Positions 37,088 to 46,341 are shown, numbered from the stretch's first letter. The stretch: 46,971 nt of DNA from an uncultured Sphingomonadaceae bacterium (GCA_947495985.1 CANMBD010000007.1:1-46971), one strand, 5' to 3'. Translations and numbers: made by a program. The notes: generated from the letters alone by a model not told the origin.

Positions 37088-39568
37088 ATGGCTAGAACGT
37101 CGAAGCGAATAGCAGGCTTTTTAATGGCGACCGCCTCAATAGTGATCACACAGCCACTTCTGGCGCAGGAGCAGCAGTCACCGACAGATACAGCAACGAA
37201 CGCCTCTCTCGACGTCATTGTCGTCACGGCGCAGAAGCGCTCTGAAAACATTCAGGACGTTCCTATAGCTATTTCTGCATTCACGTCGGAGGCTCTGAGC
37301 GAAAAGAATGTGAACTCAGTCCAGGGCCTGACCAGTTTCGCGCCAAACGTCACGCTCGATGCTGGCTCTCCCTTTTCCGGCACTTCTGCGGTCTTAACAG
37401 CTTTCATCCGCGGTATCGGCCAAGATGACTTTGCGTTCAATCTAGATCCTGGCGTCGGCGTTTATGTCGACGGTGTTTATCTGGCTCGAACAGTGGGCGC
37501 GAATGCTGATTTGCTGGACGTGGAGCGCATTGAAATCCTCAAAGGGCCACAGGGTACGTTGTTTGGGCGCAATACTATCGGCGGTGCTATCTCAATTGTC
37601 ACGCGGGCGCCATCAAACGACTTTTCCGTTCGTGCCGAAGCAATCGCGGGCAGCTATAATCGCCTCGATGTACGCGCCAACGTCAATGTCCCGATAATTA
37701 CCGACACATTATTGTCCAGCGTAAGTTTCTCCCGTACAAAGCGCGACGGCTATTTACGGCGCATAACCTTTCCCGGGTCGGAGACCGTGCGTCCGGAAAA
37801 TGAGGCGGCGTTCCCCAATATCGGCTTCGCGCGTGACAACCGAGAAGGTGGAGACGATCAATGGACGGTGCGCGGGAAGCTTTTGTGGCGGGCGATCGAT
37901 GCGATCGATGTCACATTTGCGGGAGATTATCAACGGGTCGATCAGCCCGGTTCCGCCAACGTCCTTCTCGACACTTTTCCGCTGCAAGGGGTTCCGGGCG
38001 AGTTGTTCGGCACTGCTTACAATCTTTGCATTGGCACGCTAGCAGCAAATCTACCGTCCGACCCTGGAGGAAATTTCAGCGCGCTTTGCGGTTCGCCTTT
38101 AGGCGGAACAGGTGAAGTTTTGGCGGGTGTGAATCTTGATGCTGACCCTGGCAATGACCGGCTGCCATTCGATGATCGATTCATTTCGGACGACATCGAT
38201 GAGAGCTTTGCCACCGGGCCCAGTTTTGCCAAGCTGACAAGCTTTGGCTTTTCGGGCACCGTTGATGCTGATCTCGGCTTTGCTGATCTGAAGTCGATCA
38301 CTGCATATCGTGATCTGGAATGGCGCGCAGGACTGGATGCCGACGGATCACCGACAATAGCGAATCATGCTGCTTTTGAAATGAACCAGAGCCAGTTCTC
38401 GCAGGAACTGCAGCTATCGGGACGGGCGCTGAATGATGCGCTCGATTTCGTGGTCGGAGCCTATTATTTTGAGGAAGACGGTAATCTTCACGATTTTGTC
38501 ACCATCGGATCGGGGCTACTTCAGATCGACGGCAACAACTTACTTGAAACATCCACTTGGGCGGTTTTCACGCACCTGAATTATGACATTACCGGCTCGC
38601 TAAGTCTGACGCTCGGCGCTCGTTACACAGAGGAAGACAAGGAGTTCGAGGGTTTCCAGCGCGACCGAAACGGTTTCCTATATAAGTTGATCGCCGGCGT
38701 GCCACTGGATGCAATCAATCCCGGCGTGCAAAGCGCAATCGGATTTCCCGATCCGGCTGACCCACTGCGTTTCTTCCCGCCTGGCGTCCAGAAGCAAAGC
38801 TTCTCAAATTTCTCGCCGCGTATTGGACTGGAGTACACGCTGCCGAACGACACTTTGATCTATGCATCTTTCTCGCAAGGCTACAAGACAGGAGGCTGGA
38901 CTACACGGCTTTCAGTGCCGTTAGCAGAGGCACCCACCTTCGACGAAGAAGAAGCAGATAGCTATGAACTTGGTATGAAAGCCGAGCTGTTCGATCGACG
39001 CCTGCGGCTCAACACCGCGCTTTTCTTCACCGACTATAAAGGCATCCAGCTCAATCAGGTGGAAGGGATCTCTCCAACTGTAAAAAATGCAGGAAATGCG
39101 GAAATTTACGGCTTCGAAGTTGACTGGAACGCGGTCGTAAGTGATGCTTTTCGCATAACGGGTAGTATCGGATATATTCATGACGAATATACTTTCAAAG
39201 CACCAGGCGTAACCGCAGGAGACCGCTTGCCAAAAACTGCACGCTGGAAAGTGAATGTTAGCCCCTATTATGCACTCGAGCTCGGAGATGGGGGGCAGAT
39301 GCGGTTCAACGCCGACTACACCTACACCTCGTCTCTCTTCAACGACACCGAGAATTCTCCAATTCTGAGGCGCGATGCGGTTCATATGTTGAACGGGTCC
39401 ATTGGCTATGAAGAACCGCAAGGTCGCTACCAGCTTAGTATCGGCGCGACCAACCTACTTGACGAACGCTATCTAACCACGGGTTTTGTCCAAGCAGGTG
39501 GTGCGCTCGCATATGGTAGCTACAGCAGGCCCACCGAATGGTATGCGAAATTGCAGCTGATCTTTTGA
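37088..39568 (+). CDS. TonB-dependent receptor heading the nitronate/amidase cluster
   Basis: An 826-residue receptor: signal peptide MARTSKRIAGFLMATASIVI to LLA, TonB box LDVIVVTAQKR, plug with FIRGIGQDDFAFNLDPGVGV, VERIEILKGPQGTLFGRNTI and ISIVTRAP, and a barrel ending in YAKLQLIF with the terminal Phe. GGGGAG precedes the ATG. The next gene, nitronate monooxygenase, starts 7 bases after the stop, and amidase and MOSC genes follow in the same direction, so the receptor most likely imports the nitrogen-containing compound that these enzymes process. The ligand is inferred from context only. Confidence 0.93.
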   Translation: MARTSKRIAGFLMATASIVITQPLLAQEQQSPTDTATNASLDVIVVTAQKRSENIQDVPIAISAFTSEALSEKNVNSVQGLTSFAPNVTLDAGSPFSGTSAVLTAFIRGIGQDDFAFNLDPGVGVYVDGVYLARTVGANADLLDVERIEILKGPQGTLFGRNTIGGAISIVTRAPSNDFSVRAEAIAGSYNRLDVRANVNVPIITDTLLSSVSFSRTKRDGYLRRITFPGSETVRPENEAAFPNIGFARDNREGGDDQWTVRGKLLWRAIDAIDVTFAGDYQRVDQPGSANVLLDTFPLQGVPGELFGTAYNLCIGTLAANLPSDPGGNFSALCGSPLGGTGEVLAGVNLDADPGNDRLPFDDRFISDDIDESFATGPSFAKLTSFGFSGTVDADLGFADLKSITAYRDLEWRAGLDADGSPTIANHAAFEMNQSQFSQELQLSGRALNDALDFVVGAYYFEEDGNLHDFVTIGSGLLQIDGNNLLETSTWAVFTHLNYDITGSLSLTLGARYTEEDKEFEGFQRDRNGFLYKLIAGVPLDAINPGVQSAIGFPDPADPLRFFPPGVQKQSFSNFSPRIGLEYTLPNDTLIYASFSQGYKTGGWTTRLSVPLAEAPTFDEEEADSYELGMKAELFDRRLRLNTALFFTDYKGIQLNQVEGISPTVKNAGNAEIYGFEVDWNAVVSDAFRITGSIGYIHDEYTFKAPGVTAGDRLPKTARWKVNVSPYYALELGDGGQMRFNADYTYTSSLFNDTENSPILRRDAVHMLNGSIGYEEPQGRYQLSIGATNLLDERYLTTGFVQAGGALAYGSYSRPTEWYAKLQLIF

Positions 39569-39575
39569 GTAGGCC

Positions 39576-40592
39576 ATGATCAAGACGCGCTTCAACGCTC
39601 AATTCGATTGCCGCCATCCCTTCGCGGCTGCCGGTATGGCCTTTGCCGGAGAAAAGCCAGAATTCGCAGCGGCGGTATCTAACGCAGGCGGCATCGGCGC
39701 CCTGGGCGTCGGTTTCATCGATGCAGAGGAATTGCGTCTGCGCATCGCGCGAATTCGCGCTTTAACGTCAGCGCCGTTCAACATCAATTTCATTACCTGT
39801 TTCGACAATGACGCGCAAATCCGCATGTGCGCGGAGGAAAAACCGCCAATCGTGTCGTTTCACTGGGGCCATCCGGATGAAGAGTATATAAAGCTGCTGA
39901 AAGATGCCGGCATATCCGTCTGGGAGCAAGTCGGCAGTGTGGAGGATGCACGCCGTGCGCTGGGAAACGGCGTCGACGTCATCATCGCTCAGGGCTATGA
40001 AGCGGGTGGCCATAATTATCAATCATTACCCACGTTCGTGCTGGTTCCGGAGATGGTCGATGCGCTGGATGGCGCGATGATCCTGGCGGCGGGAGGGGTG
40101 TCGGACGGCCGAGGCGTGGCTGCTGCTCTGTCGCTGGGCGCTGACGGTGTTTGGGTCGGCACAAGACTAGTTGCCAGCGAAGAAGCCTATGTTCATCCGG
40201 AACATCAGCGTCGGCTTCTTGCTGCAAAGGGCAGTGATACACGATTGTCAGCAATTTTTGGACCAGAATGGCCGCATTTTAACCCAATGCGCCTTATCGA
40301 AAATCAAGTCGTCCGCGACTATAATCATCGGCTTGCCGATGTGCCCATGGACCGCCAGAGTCTACCGATCATTGGCAGCACAACCGATCGCGGACAGGAT
40401 ATGGAACTCAGGAAATTCAACGTCATCCTACCGACCCCCGAGATGGAAGCGAACTGGGAGGAGATACCTTTTTTGGCCGGGCAAGGTGCGTCGCTAGTCG
40501 GCGATGTGCAGCCCGCAGGCGAGATCGTCACAGCCATGATGGCAGAGGCGGAAGAGATTTTGGACAAACTCAGCGATCGCGACAAGCGGTGA
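39576..40592 (+). CDS. Nitronate monooxygenase-family flavoprotein
   Basis: A 338-residue TIM-barrel FMN enzyme of the nitronate monooxygenase (2-nitropropane dioxygenase) family. Visible: HPFAAAGMAFAGEKPEFAAA at the start, AVSNAGGIGALG (33-44), NFITCF, the FMN-binding and catalytic QGYEAGGHN (139-147, His146 as general base), and ILAAGGVSDGRGVAAALSLG with the phosphate-binding glycine motif. The family oxidises alkyl or aryl nitronates to carbonyls and nitrite; some members have other roles. It lies between the TonB receptor and an amidase, 10 bases before the latter. Nitronate or N-oxide chemistry would fit the cluster; the substrate is not known. Confidence 0.85.
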   Translation: MIKTRFNAQFDCRHPFAAAGMAFAGEKPEFAAAVSNAGGIGALGVGFIDAEELRLRIARIRALTSAPFNINFITCFDNDAQIRMCAEEKPPIVSFHWGHPDEEYIKLLKDAGISVWEQVGSVEDARRALGNGVDVIIAQGYEAGGHNYQSLPTFVLVPEMVDALDGAMILAAGGVSDGRGVAAALSLGADGVWVGTRLVASEEAYVHPEHQRRLLAAKGSDTRLSAIFGPEWPHFNPMRLIENQVVRDYNHRLADVPMDRQSLPIIGSTTDRGQDMELRKFNVILPTPEMEANWEEIPFLAGQGASLVGDVQPAGEIVTAMMAEAEEILDKLSDRDKR

Positions 40593-40602
40593 TGAGGCAT
40601 TC

Positions 40603-41973
40603 ATGATCGCATCGCTGCTCGGGTCCTTGTCTTCAGGGCGGGAGACGGCCACGTCGCTGGTCGACTGTACAATAGCCCGTGCCGCAGACTGCTCAGACCT
40701 CAATCTCTTCAGCCATTTGGACGTAGAGGCAGCAAGAACAGCCGCTCGCTCGGCCGACAAACGGCGCAGAGCGGCAGCGGAAGATGGCAATGCATTGCCG
40801 CCGCTGCTCGGCATCCCTTTTGTCGTCAAGGACAATATCGCCGTTGCAGACATGCCCTATAGCGGTGGAAGCCGGGCTCTCGGAGACGCTATTCCGGCGG
40901 CGGACGCGCCTTTGGTCGCGTTGCTTCGTGACGCGGGTGCGATTCCCGTCGGGACGACAAATTTGCACGAGTTCGCCTTCGGTGTGACGAGCAACAATCC
41001 CGTCTTTGGACCGGTACGCAATCCTACAAATTCGCACTTGTCTGCAGGGGGGTCGAGTGGCGGGACCGCAGCAGCAGTCGCGAGGAAGGTCGTGCCCTTT
41101 GGACTGGCCACCGATACCGGAGGATCAGGTAGAATTCCTGCTTCCTTCTGCGGATGCGTGGGATTTCGGCCGTCAACGGCGCGCTATTCAGGTGACGGGA
41201 TGATGACGCTTAGTTGGACGCTGGATAGTCCGGCGCTGATGGCGGCGTCCGTTGCCGATATAAGTCTGCTGGATGAACTTGTGATGGACGTCCATGCAGG
41301 ACCGGCCTTGCCGAGCGCACCGATGCGGCTCGGGATCCCCCGCTCCAGCTTCGCGGCAAAGCTCGATCCTATGGTTGACACCGCCTTCGCCGCAGCGCTT
41401 AAAAAGTTACAAGAAGCCGGCGCCCAGTTGGTCGATGTCGATCTAACTGCAATCATGGCCCATGATGCAGCAGCAGCCTTTCCTATCGTAATGTTCGAAG
41501 CCAATATAATATGGCGAAAACTACTCGCCGAAAAAGAGATTCCGATCGATAGATTCCTCTCTTCTATTGCCAGCCCGGATGTTCGGCTCGGCTTCACCGA
41601 GGCTTTTTCGGGCGCTGTTAATGCAACCGCATATGGTGAAACGATGCAATCTCAGCTTGGTCCGCTACGAACTGCTTACGCTCAATGCTTTGACCAATAT
41701 GATATCACGGCGCTGGCCTTCCCGACCGTGCCGGTGCCGCCCCCGCCAGTCCATGAAAACGACACGGTCGAAATTAACGGCGAGACTTTCCCGCTATTCC
41801 CTGCGATCATCCGTAACACAAGCCCGAGCGCACTTGGCGGATTACCTGGGGTTTCGATTCCGGCGGGCCAATTGGCAAACGGCCTGCCATTCGGCTTGGA
41901 GCTGGACGCGCGCGCGGGCGCGGATACCAACCTGCTAGTACTTGCCCAACAGCTTGAGGATATCCTGAAATGA
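40603..41973 (+). CDS. Amidase-signature family hydrolase
   Basis: A 456-residue amidase-signature enzyme hydrolysing an amide to acid and ammonia. The Ser-cisSer-Lys triad is complete: Lys76 in PFVVKDNI, Ser151 in AGGSSGGTAAA and the nucleophile Ser175 in TDTGGSGRIPAS. The flanking VGTTNLHEFAFGVTSNN and GPVRNP are typical. No signal peptide, so it is cytoplasmic. The stop overlaps the MOSC start by 4 bases (ATGA). It resembles general aliphatic/aryl amidases and allophanate-hydrolase-like proteins; substrate specificity cannot be read. Nearby nitrilase and aldoxime genes suggest a nitrogen-assimilating cluster. Confidence 0.9.
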   Translation: MIASLLGSLSSGRETATSLVDCTIARAADCSDLNLFSHLDVEAARTAARSADKRRRAAAEDGNALPPLLGIPFVVKDNIAVADMPYSGGSRALGDAIPAADAPLVALLRDAGAIPVGTTNLHEFAFGVTSNNPVFGPVRNPTNSHLSAGGSSGGTAAAVARKVVPFGLATDTGGSGRIPASFCGCVGFRPSTARYSGDGMMTLSWTLDSPALMAASVADISLLDELVMDVHAGPALPSAPMRLGIPRSSFAAKLDPMVDTAFAAALKKLQEAGAQLVDVDLTAIMAHDAAAAFPIVMFEANIIWRKLLAEKEIPIDRFLSSIASPDVRLGFTEAFSGAVNATAYGETMQSQLGPLRTAYAQCFDQYDITALAFPTVPVPPPPVHENDTVEINGETFPLFPAIIRNTSPSALGGLPGVSIPAGQLANGLPFGLELDARAGADTNLLVLAQQLEDILK

Positions 41974-42734
41974 TTACCCATCTCTATCGCTTTCCAATCA
42001 AAGGCATGAGCGGGCAAAAGTTAGAATGCATGACGCTAACCGAGAAGGAAGGTCTAGCCGGGGACCGGAGCATCGCCGTTGCCCGAAAACCTGGTAGCTT
42101 TGATCCTGCGACACCCCGCGCGCTGCCGAAATCCTATTTCCTGATGTTGATGCGCGACGAACAGCTGGCACTACTTGACACGCATTATGACGACAAGAGC
42201 GGACGACTGATCATCCGGCATGAAGACAAGGTGTGCCTGGACGTTGATCTGGGTGATGAGCGAGGTGCTACCGAAGCGGAGCATTTTTATCGCACGTTTC
42301 TGGCGGATGACCGGCTGACACCCGACCTGATCCGCACAGAGAATCATAAATTCACGGACATCAGTGTGGTGTCGGACGAGAAGGCACGCGCTGTATCGCT
42401 GATCAACCTGAACTCGGTACAGGCACTAGCAGATGCGATTGGTAAGCCAGTCCATCATATGAGGTTTCGCGCCAACATCTATTTCGACCATGTTCCCGCG
42501 TGGCGCGAATTCGACTGGATCGACCGGCAAATCAGCATCGGCGATTGCTGTTTACAGGGTGTTCTCCGAACCCGCCGCTGTGCTGCGACGCAGGTCAACC
42601 CAGATACTGGTGAAAGGGACATCAACGTACCCGCTGAAATCAAAGCTCATTTTGGCCATTTGGATATGGGTGTCTATGCCGAAGTAACACAAGGGGGCAC
42701 ACTGAAGATTGAAGATGATATCCGCACTGATTGA
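41970..42734 (+). CDS. MOSC-domain protein (YcbX/mARC-like molybdenum enzyme)
   Basis: A 254-residue protein with the N-terminal MOSC beta-barrel (ITHLYRFPIKGMSGQKLECM) and the C-terminal MOSC domain. The conserved molybdenum-cofactor cysteine is Cys204 in RTRRCAATQVNPDTGERD, the same RC-xx-T-x-VNPxTG pattern seen in YcbX and the mitochondrial amidoxime reducing component. Those proteins reduce N-hydroxylated compounds (amidoximes, N-hydroxy bases). Unlike YcbX it has no C-terminal ferredoxin domain, so an external electron donor is needed. It overlaps the amidase gene by 4 bases and is convergent with the AraC regulator 36 bases on. A reduction step on an N-O substrate of this cluster is an attractive inference. 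Confidence 0.85.
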   Translation: MITHLYRFPIKGMSGQKLECMTLTEKEGLAGDRSIAVARKPGSFDPATPRALPKSYFLMLMRDEQLALLDTHYDDKSGRLIIRHEDKVCLDVDLGDERGATEAEHFYRTFLADDRLTPDLIRTENHKFTDISVVSDEKARAVSLINLNSVQALADAIGKPVHHMRFRANIYFDHVPAWREFDWIDRQISIGDCCLQGVLRTRRCAATQVNPDTGERDINVPAEIKAHFGHLDMGVYAEVTQGGTLKIEDDIRTD

Positions 42735-42770
42735 TGATGTGAGCCTTTATCAGCGTTCATCGCATCTAAG

Positions 42771-43757
42771 CTAAACCAGCTGTGTGTTATCGGACTTGGT
42801 CGCACGCGCAGTCATTGCTCTTTTGCGATAGTCGCGTGGAGTACAGCCATATTCCGATCGGAAGGATCGTGAAAAATGCGCAGAGTTCGTGAACCCCCAA
42901 TCCAGGCAGAGTTCGGTGATACTCTTACGCTGGTTACAATCGGCCAGTTCAGCCGCGCAATGCTCCAACCGGCAACGCATGATGAAGCGGGAAATTGTCT
43001 CACTTCCGGTTTCCTTGAAGAGCCGGTGAAGATACCTCGTATTCAAACCTGTCGCCTTGCTGATGGCGGCAACGTCCAAATGATCGTCCCCAAGATGTGC
43101 GGCAATGAAGGCATCTACTCGTGCGCGCGTGGACGCGCGGCCCTGAGGTTCCATCTGTGAGCGTATCGTATCGAATTTCCCAACTGTCACGGTGAGCAGG
43201 TCCACCAGGGTACTGCTGAGTGCCACGCGTTCGTCCTCCTGAAGTGTCTGCGCGCATTTAATATAGTGGCCCACAGTACTACCCAGAAGCATACCCAGAG
43301 GAAAACTGCCGGGAATACGTCGGGCGACGGCGTCGCCCATGTCCGGAATGGCCGATAGGACGATGTCTCGGGGGATACGCAAAATATGTTGGCGCATGTC
43401 CCGCTCGAAAGAGAGACGGTAGGGTCGTAGCGTATCATAAAGCACGCTGTCACCAGGCGCGAGCCCAACCTGCCGACCATCCTGAGAAATCGATGCCAGC
43501 CCCTCGACCTGAACGCTCAGCAGGAAATATTCGGCGCTGCCATTTCCTATATGGCGCTGCGAGCGTTGTACGTCTTGCGGGGAAATGGCGAGATCCGTCA
43601 GCGCAACATCGCCAAAACCAGCATCGAAAACCTGCCAAGAAAATGGCTTTTGTCCGACAGCATCGATTTGCAAGGGAACGAACAGATCACAGGCAATATC
43701 GCGCCATACGCCAAGGCTATCTTCGGCAAAGCTTGTACTTTGGAGCTGTAGATCCAT
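42771..43757 (-). CDS. AraC-family regulator of the nitrilase/aldoxime dehydratase genes
   Basis: A 328-residue AraC regulator with an N-terminal FeaR/AraC_binding_2-type ligand domain (QVFDAGFGDVALTDLAISPQ, GLAPGDSVLYDTLRPYRLSF) and two helix-turn-helix motifs at about 220-315 (LDVAAISKATGLNTRYLHRL, then SITELCLDWGFTNSAHFSRS and PRDYRKRAM). It is divergent from the nitrilase-aldoxime dehydratase operon with 128 bases between starts. AraC proteins of this subgroup are the usual activators of nitrilase and aldoxime dehydratase genes, responding to the nitrile or aldoxime; here that link rests on position and family. Confidence 0.9.
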   Translation of the reverse strand: MDLQLQSTSFAEDSLGVWRDIACDLFVPLQIDAVGQKPFSWQVFDAGFGDVALTDLAISPQDVQRSQRHIGNGSAEYFLLSVQVEGLASISQDGRQVGLAPGDSVLYDTLRPYRLSFERDMRQHILRIPRDIVLSAIPDMGDAVARRIPGSFPLGMLLGSTVGHYIKCAQTLQEDERVALSSTLVDLLTVTVGKFDTIRSQMEPQGRASTRARVDAFIAAHLGDDHLDVAAISKATGLNTRYLHRLFKETGSETISRFIMRCRLEHCAAELADCNQRKSITELCLDWGFTNSAHFSRSFRSEYGCTPRDYRKRAMTARATKSDNTQLV

Positions 43758-43885
43758 CTTATTTTCCCAACGAAAACCTATTAGGGCTGTCGCACTTCGT
43801 CAACAAAAAGGTCATTTGCGGACAAGCAGCCGAGATCAGTCTTTCCTAAAGTCAGTTCTTATCGAAGGACTGCAAGGAAACTACT
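43758..43885. promoter_or_regulatory. Divergent promoter region of AraC regulator and nitrilase operon
   Basis: This 128-base gap separates divergent starts. It contains the ribosome site AAGGAAAC before the nitrilase ATG and AT-rich stretches suitable for promoters, but I could not define a convincing pair of AraC half-sites by eye. Confidence 0.4.
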
Positions 43886-44926
43886 ATGACCACCGAATTA
43901 AAAGCGGGCGCGGTGCAGGCGGCACCGGTCTACATGGATACAGAAGCCACAGTTGAGAAGACGATACGCCTGATCGAAGAAGCCGCTGCATCTGGTATCG
44001 AGCTGCTTGTTTTTCCCGAAGCTTGGTTGCCAGGCTATCCATTCTGGGCCTGGCTGGATGCTCCTGCCTGGGGGATGCAGTTCGTAAAACGTTATCACGG
44101 CGCTTCGGTGGTTCGTAATGGGCCTGAGATCGCACGGATCGCGGATGCGGCCCGCGCAGCAAATATGGTCATTGGCCTGGGGACCAGCGAGCGCGACCAT
44201 GGCACGCTCTATCTTGGACAGACGGTCATTGAGAGCGACGGGACTATCCTGAAACACCGCCGCAAGCTGAAGCCCACTCATGTGGAGCGCTCGGTGTTCG
44301 GTGAGGGAGACGGCAGCGACATTGAGGTGATGGAGAGCAGCCTCGGTCGCTTGGGCGGGTTGTGCTGCTGGGAGCATCTGCAACCGTTAGTGAAAGCCGC
44401 AATGTATTCGCAGCATGAACAGGTTCACATGGCTGCATGGCCCAGTTTCTCGGTCTACCGAGATCGCGCCTATGCGCTTGGCGCGGAGGTTAATGCAGCA
44501 GCAAGCCAGATCTACGCAGTGGAAGGTGGCTGTTTTGTGGTAGCGGCGACCGCAGTTGTTGATCAGGCAACACAAGACTTGCTCTGCGATACCGATGTGA
44601 AACGAAATCTGCTGCCGCTTGGCGGCGGCAAGAGTATGATTTACGGTCCAGACGGGAGGCCTTTGGCGGAATTTTTGCCGCCTGAAGACGAAGGTATCGT
44701 AAGCGCTACAATCGTGATTGAGGAAATCGCACTTGCAAAGGCAGCAGCCGATCCTGCCGGGCATTATGGTCGCGGAGATGTGCTCCGTCTGCTGTTTGAC
44801 CCGTCCTCTCGTCAAGTGATGGAACGGATGCCGACCGCGTTTGCCGATGTGCGCGCCATGTCCCCTCCTTCCGGCCCAGAGACATCAACGCCCGAGCCTG
44901 AAGATATTGACAGAGCGAAACGATGA
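43886..44926 (+). CDS. Nitrilase
   Basis: A 346-residue nitrilase-superfamily branch 1 enzyme hydrolysing a nitrile directly to carboxylic acid and ammonia. The catalytic triad is present: Glu45 in LLVFPEAWLPGYPFWAWL, Lys127 in KHRRKLKPTHVERSVFG and Cys161 in LGGLCCWEHLQPLVK. ERSVFGEGDGSD and MYSQHEQVHMAAWPSF are also characteristic of true nitrilases. It is the length of filament-forming nitrilases. The stop overlaps the aldoxime dehydratase start by 4 bases. The pair converts an aldoxime to a nitrile and then an acid; arylacetic substrates such as phenylacetaldoxime would link to paaK or the homogentisate module in this window, which is inference. Confidence 0.93.
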   Translation: MTTELKAGAVQAAPVYMDTEATVEKTIRLIEEAAASGIELLVFPEAWLPGYPFWAWLDAPAWGMQFVKRYHGASVVRNGPEIARIADAARAANMVIGLGTSERDHGTLYLGQTVIESDGTILKHRRKLKPTHVERSVFGEGDGSDIEVMESSLGRLGGLCCWEHLQPLVKAAMYSQHEQVHMAAWPSFSVYRDRAYALGAEVNAAASQIYAVEGGCFVVAATAVVDQATQDLLCDTDVKRNLLPLGGGKSMIYGPDGRPLAEFLPPEDEGIVSATIVIEEIALAKAAADPAGHYGRGDVLRLLFDPSSRQVMERMPTAFADVRAMSPPSGPETSTPEPEDIDRAKR

Positions 44927-45954
44927 CCACCTATCCCAACATGCCAGACGAATGGATCCCGCCCTATCGAGCCTGGTCCGCCCGTACCAAAGCCAATATC
45001 GGTATTTTACATCTCGGTGTCCAAGGCGCTGCCGTACAGGAAGGTGCCTTCACTGGTCTCCCGCCTCTCCCGGCCCGGCATATTGACCGCGCGGCCTTCA
45101 CCAATGCCGCCGGGGTAGAGAACAGATTGCTAATTGCCTATTTCGCAAGCAGCGAATCCCTGGATGGGTATCTCGAGGCGGCTCCTTTCCAGCGATGGTG
45201 GCGATCCTGCGAAGAAAGGACAGGCCTTGGGTTCTGGCAGGAGCGCTATGTCATTCCACCAGATCGCTTGGAAACGCTATATTCCTTTGAAACCGGGGCT
45301 GAAATCGGCATACGGAGTTTCACTCCCGTAGAGGCACCGATTGCGGCACATGCCTATGACGGAGCGGCGCGCGATCGGCTCGCAATCTCACGCTCGCAGG
45401 CACTATCCCCCAGCTTTGCACCACTCTCCTCTGTTGATCCCGGTATCGTTCCCGGGCGTGTTGTGGTTACGCCGCCGGAAAATCTGGCGGTCATCCGGTC
45501 CGGTCAAGACTGGTCGCAGTGCAAGGATGCGGAGCGCGCAACGTATCTAGATACCGTCCACCCGGAGCTTGCGGACGCAATGACATATTTGCGCGATAAT
45601 CCCGCCGAAACTGGAGCGGTCAGCTGCAATTTGATGCAGGAGCTCGACCCGGATGGCAGACCGCTCGACCGGACATTCGGTCTTGCGCAGTTCCGCTCAT
45701 TGGAAGACTTGGAACGTTGGTCAGCTTCGCACCCAACACATGTTAGCATATTGACCGCATTTTTCGATCTGCTGGAACGATTTGGGCCAGAACCGCAGCT
45801 GCGCCTTTACCATGAAATATTCGTTCTGCCGCCCACAGTTGCAGTATTCGAATACATTAATTGCCGGCGCAACACCGGACTGCTTTCGCTGGCATATAGG
45901 ACAGATTTACCGATAGATCGCCGACATAGCGCATCCCGACCTGCTTCACCGTAG
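44923..45954 (+). CDS. oxd: Aldoxime dehydratase (heme)
   Basis: A 343-residue member of the phenylacetaldoxime dehydratase family, heme b enzymes that remove water from aldoximes to give nitriles. Family blocks: MPDEWIPPYRAW at the start, HIDRAAFTNAAG, EAAPFQRWW, LGFWQERYVIPPDRLETLYS, SCNLMQELD, FGLAQFRSLEDLERW and SHPTHVSI. The proximal heme ligand is probably His297 in LRLYHEIFVLP. The following motif, normally FEYxNCHxxTG with a His that I recall as the distal catalytic residue, reads FEYINCRRNTG here, Arg at 315. The C-terminus HSASRPASP is short and basic. The enzyme is co-translated with the nitrilase. Activity may be changed; this needs alignment. Confidence 0.9.
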   Translation: MTTYPNMPDEWIPPYRAWSARTKANIGILHLGVQGAAVQEGAFTGLPPLPARHIDRAAFTNAAGVENRLLIAYFASSESLDGYLEAAPFQRWWRSCEERTGLGFWQERYVIPPDRLETLYSFETGAEIGIRSFTPVEAPIAAHAYDGAARDRLAISRSQALSPSFAPLSSVDPGIVPGRVVVTPPENLAVIRSGQDWSQCKDAERATYLDTVHPELADAMTYLRDNPAETGAVSCNLMQELDPDGRPLDRTFGLAQFRSLEDLERWSASHPTHVSILTAFFDLLERFGPEPQLRLYHEIFVLPPTVAVFEYINCRRNTGLLSLAYRTDLPIDRRHSASRPASP

Positions 45955-46063
45955 GCTTGTCCGTCCGCGATGTGGCATTGAGTGTTTCTGGGAACGATTG
46001 AACCTCCGTTAAGTGCGACTAGTATTGGCCGCATAGAGATTGCCTACCAAGCATTCGGCATGA
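45955..46063. other. Stretch between aldoxime dehydratase and attachment-site scars
   Basis: No gene is seen. The bases after the stop hold no clear terminator. At 46064 the sequence changes abruptly into the first of the tRNA-derived repeats. Confidence 0.4.
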
Positions 46064-46241
<178 letters not shown>

Positions 46242-46341
46242 TGTCAAGTCCGGCGAAAGCTGAAGGTGCTGGAAGAAAGAAGTGACTAAACAACGGCTTG
46301 AGTGAATTTCGGATTCGCTCTTTAGACCGACGAAAATCTCG

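Noticed and set aside
42735..42770. Terminator between the convergent MOSC and AraC genes
   Set aside because: The only pairing (GATGATG with CATCGCATC) is imperfect and has no T-run, so it is not supported.
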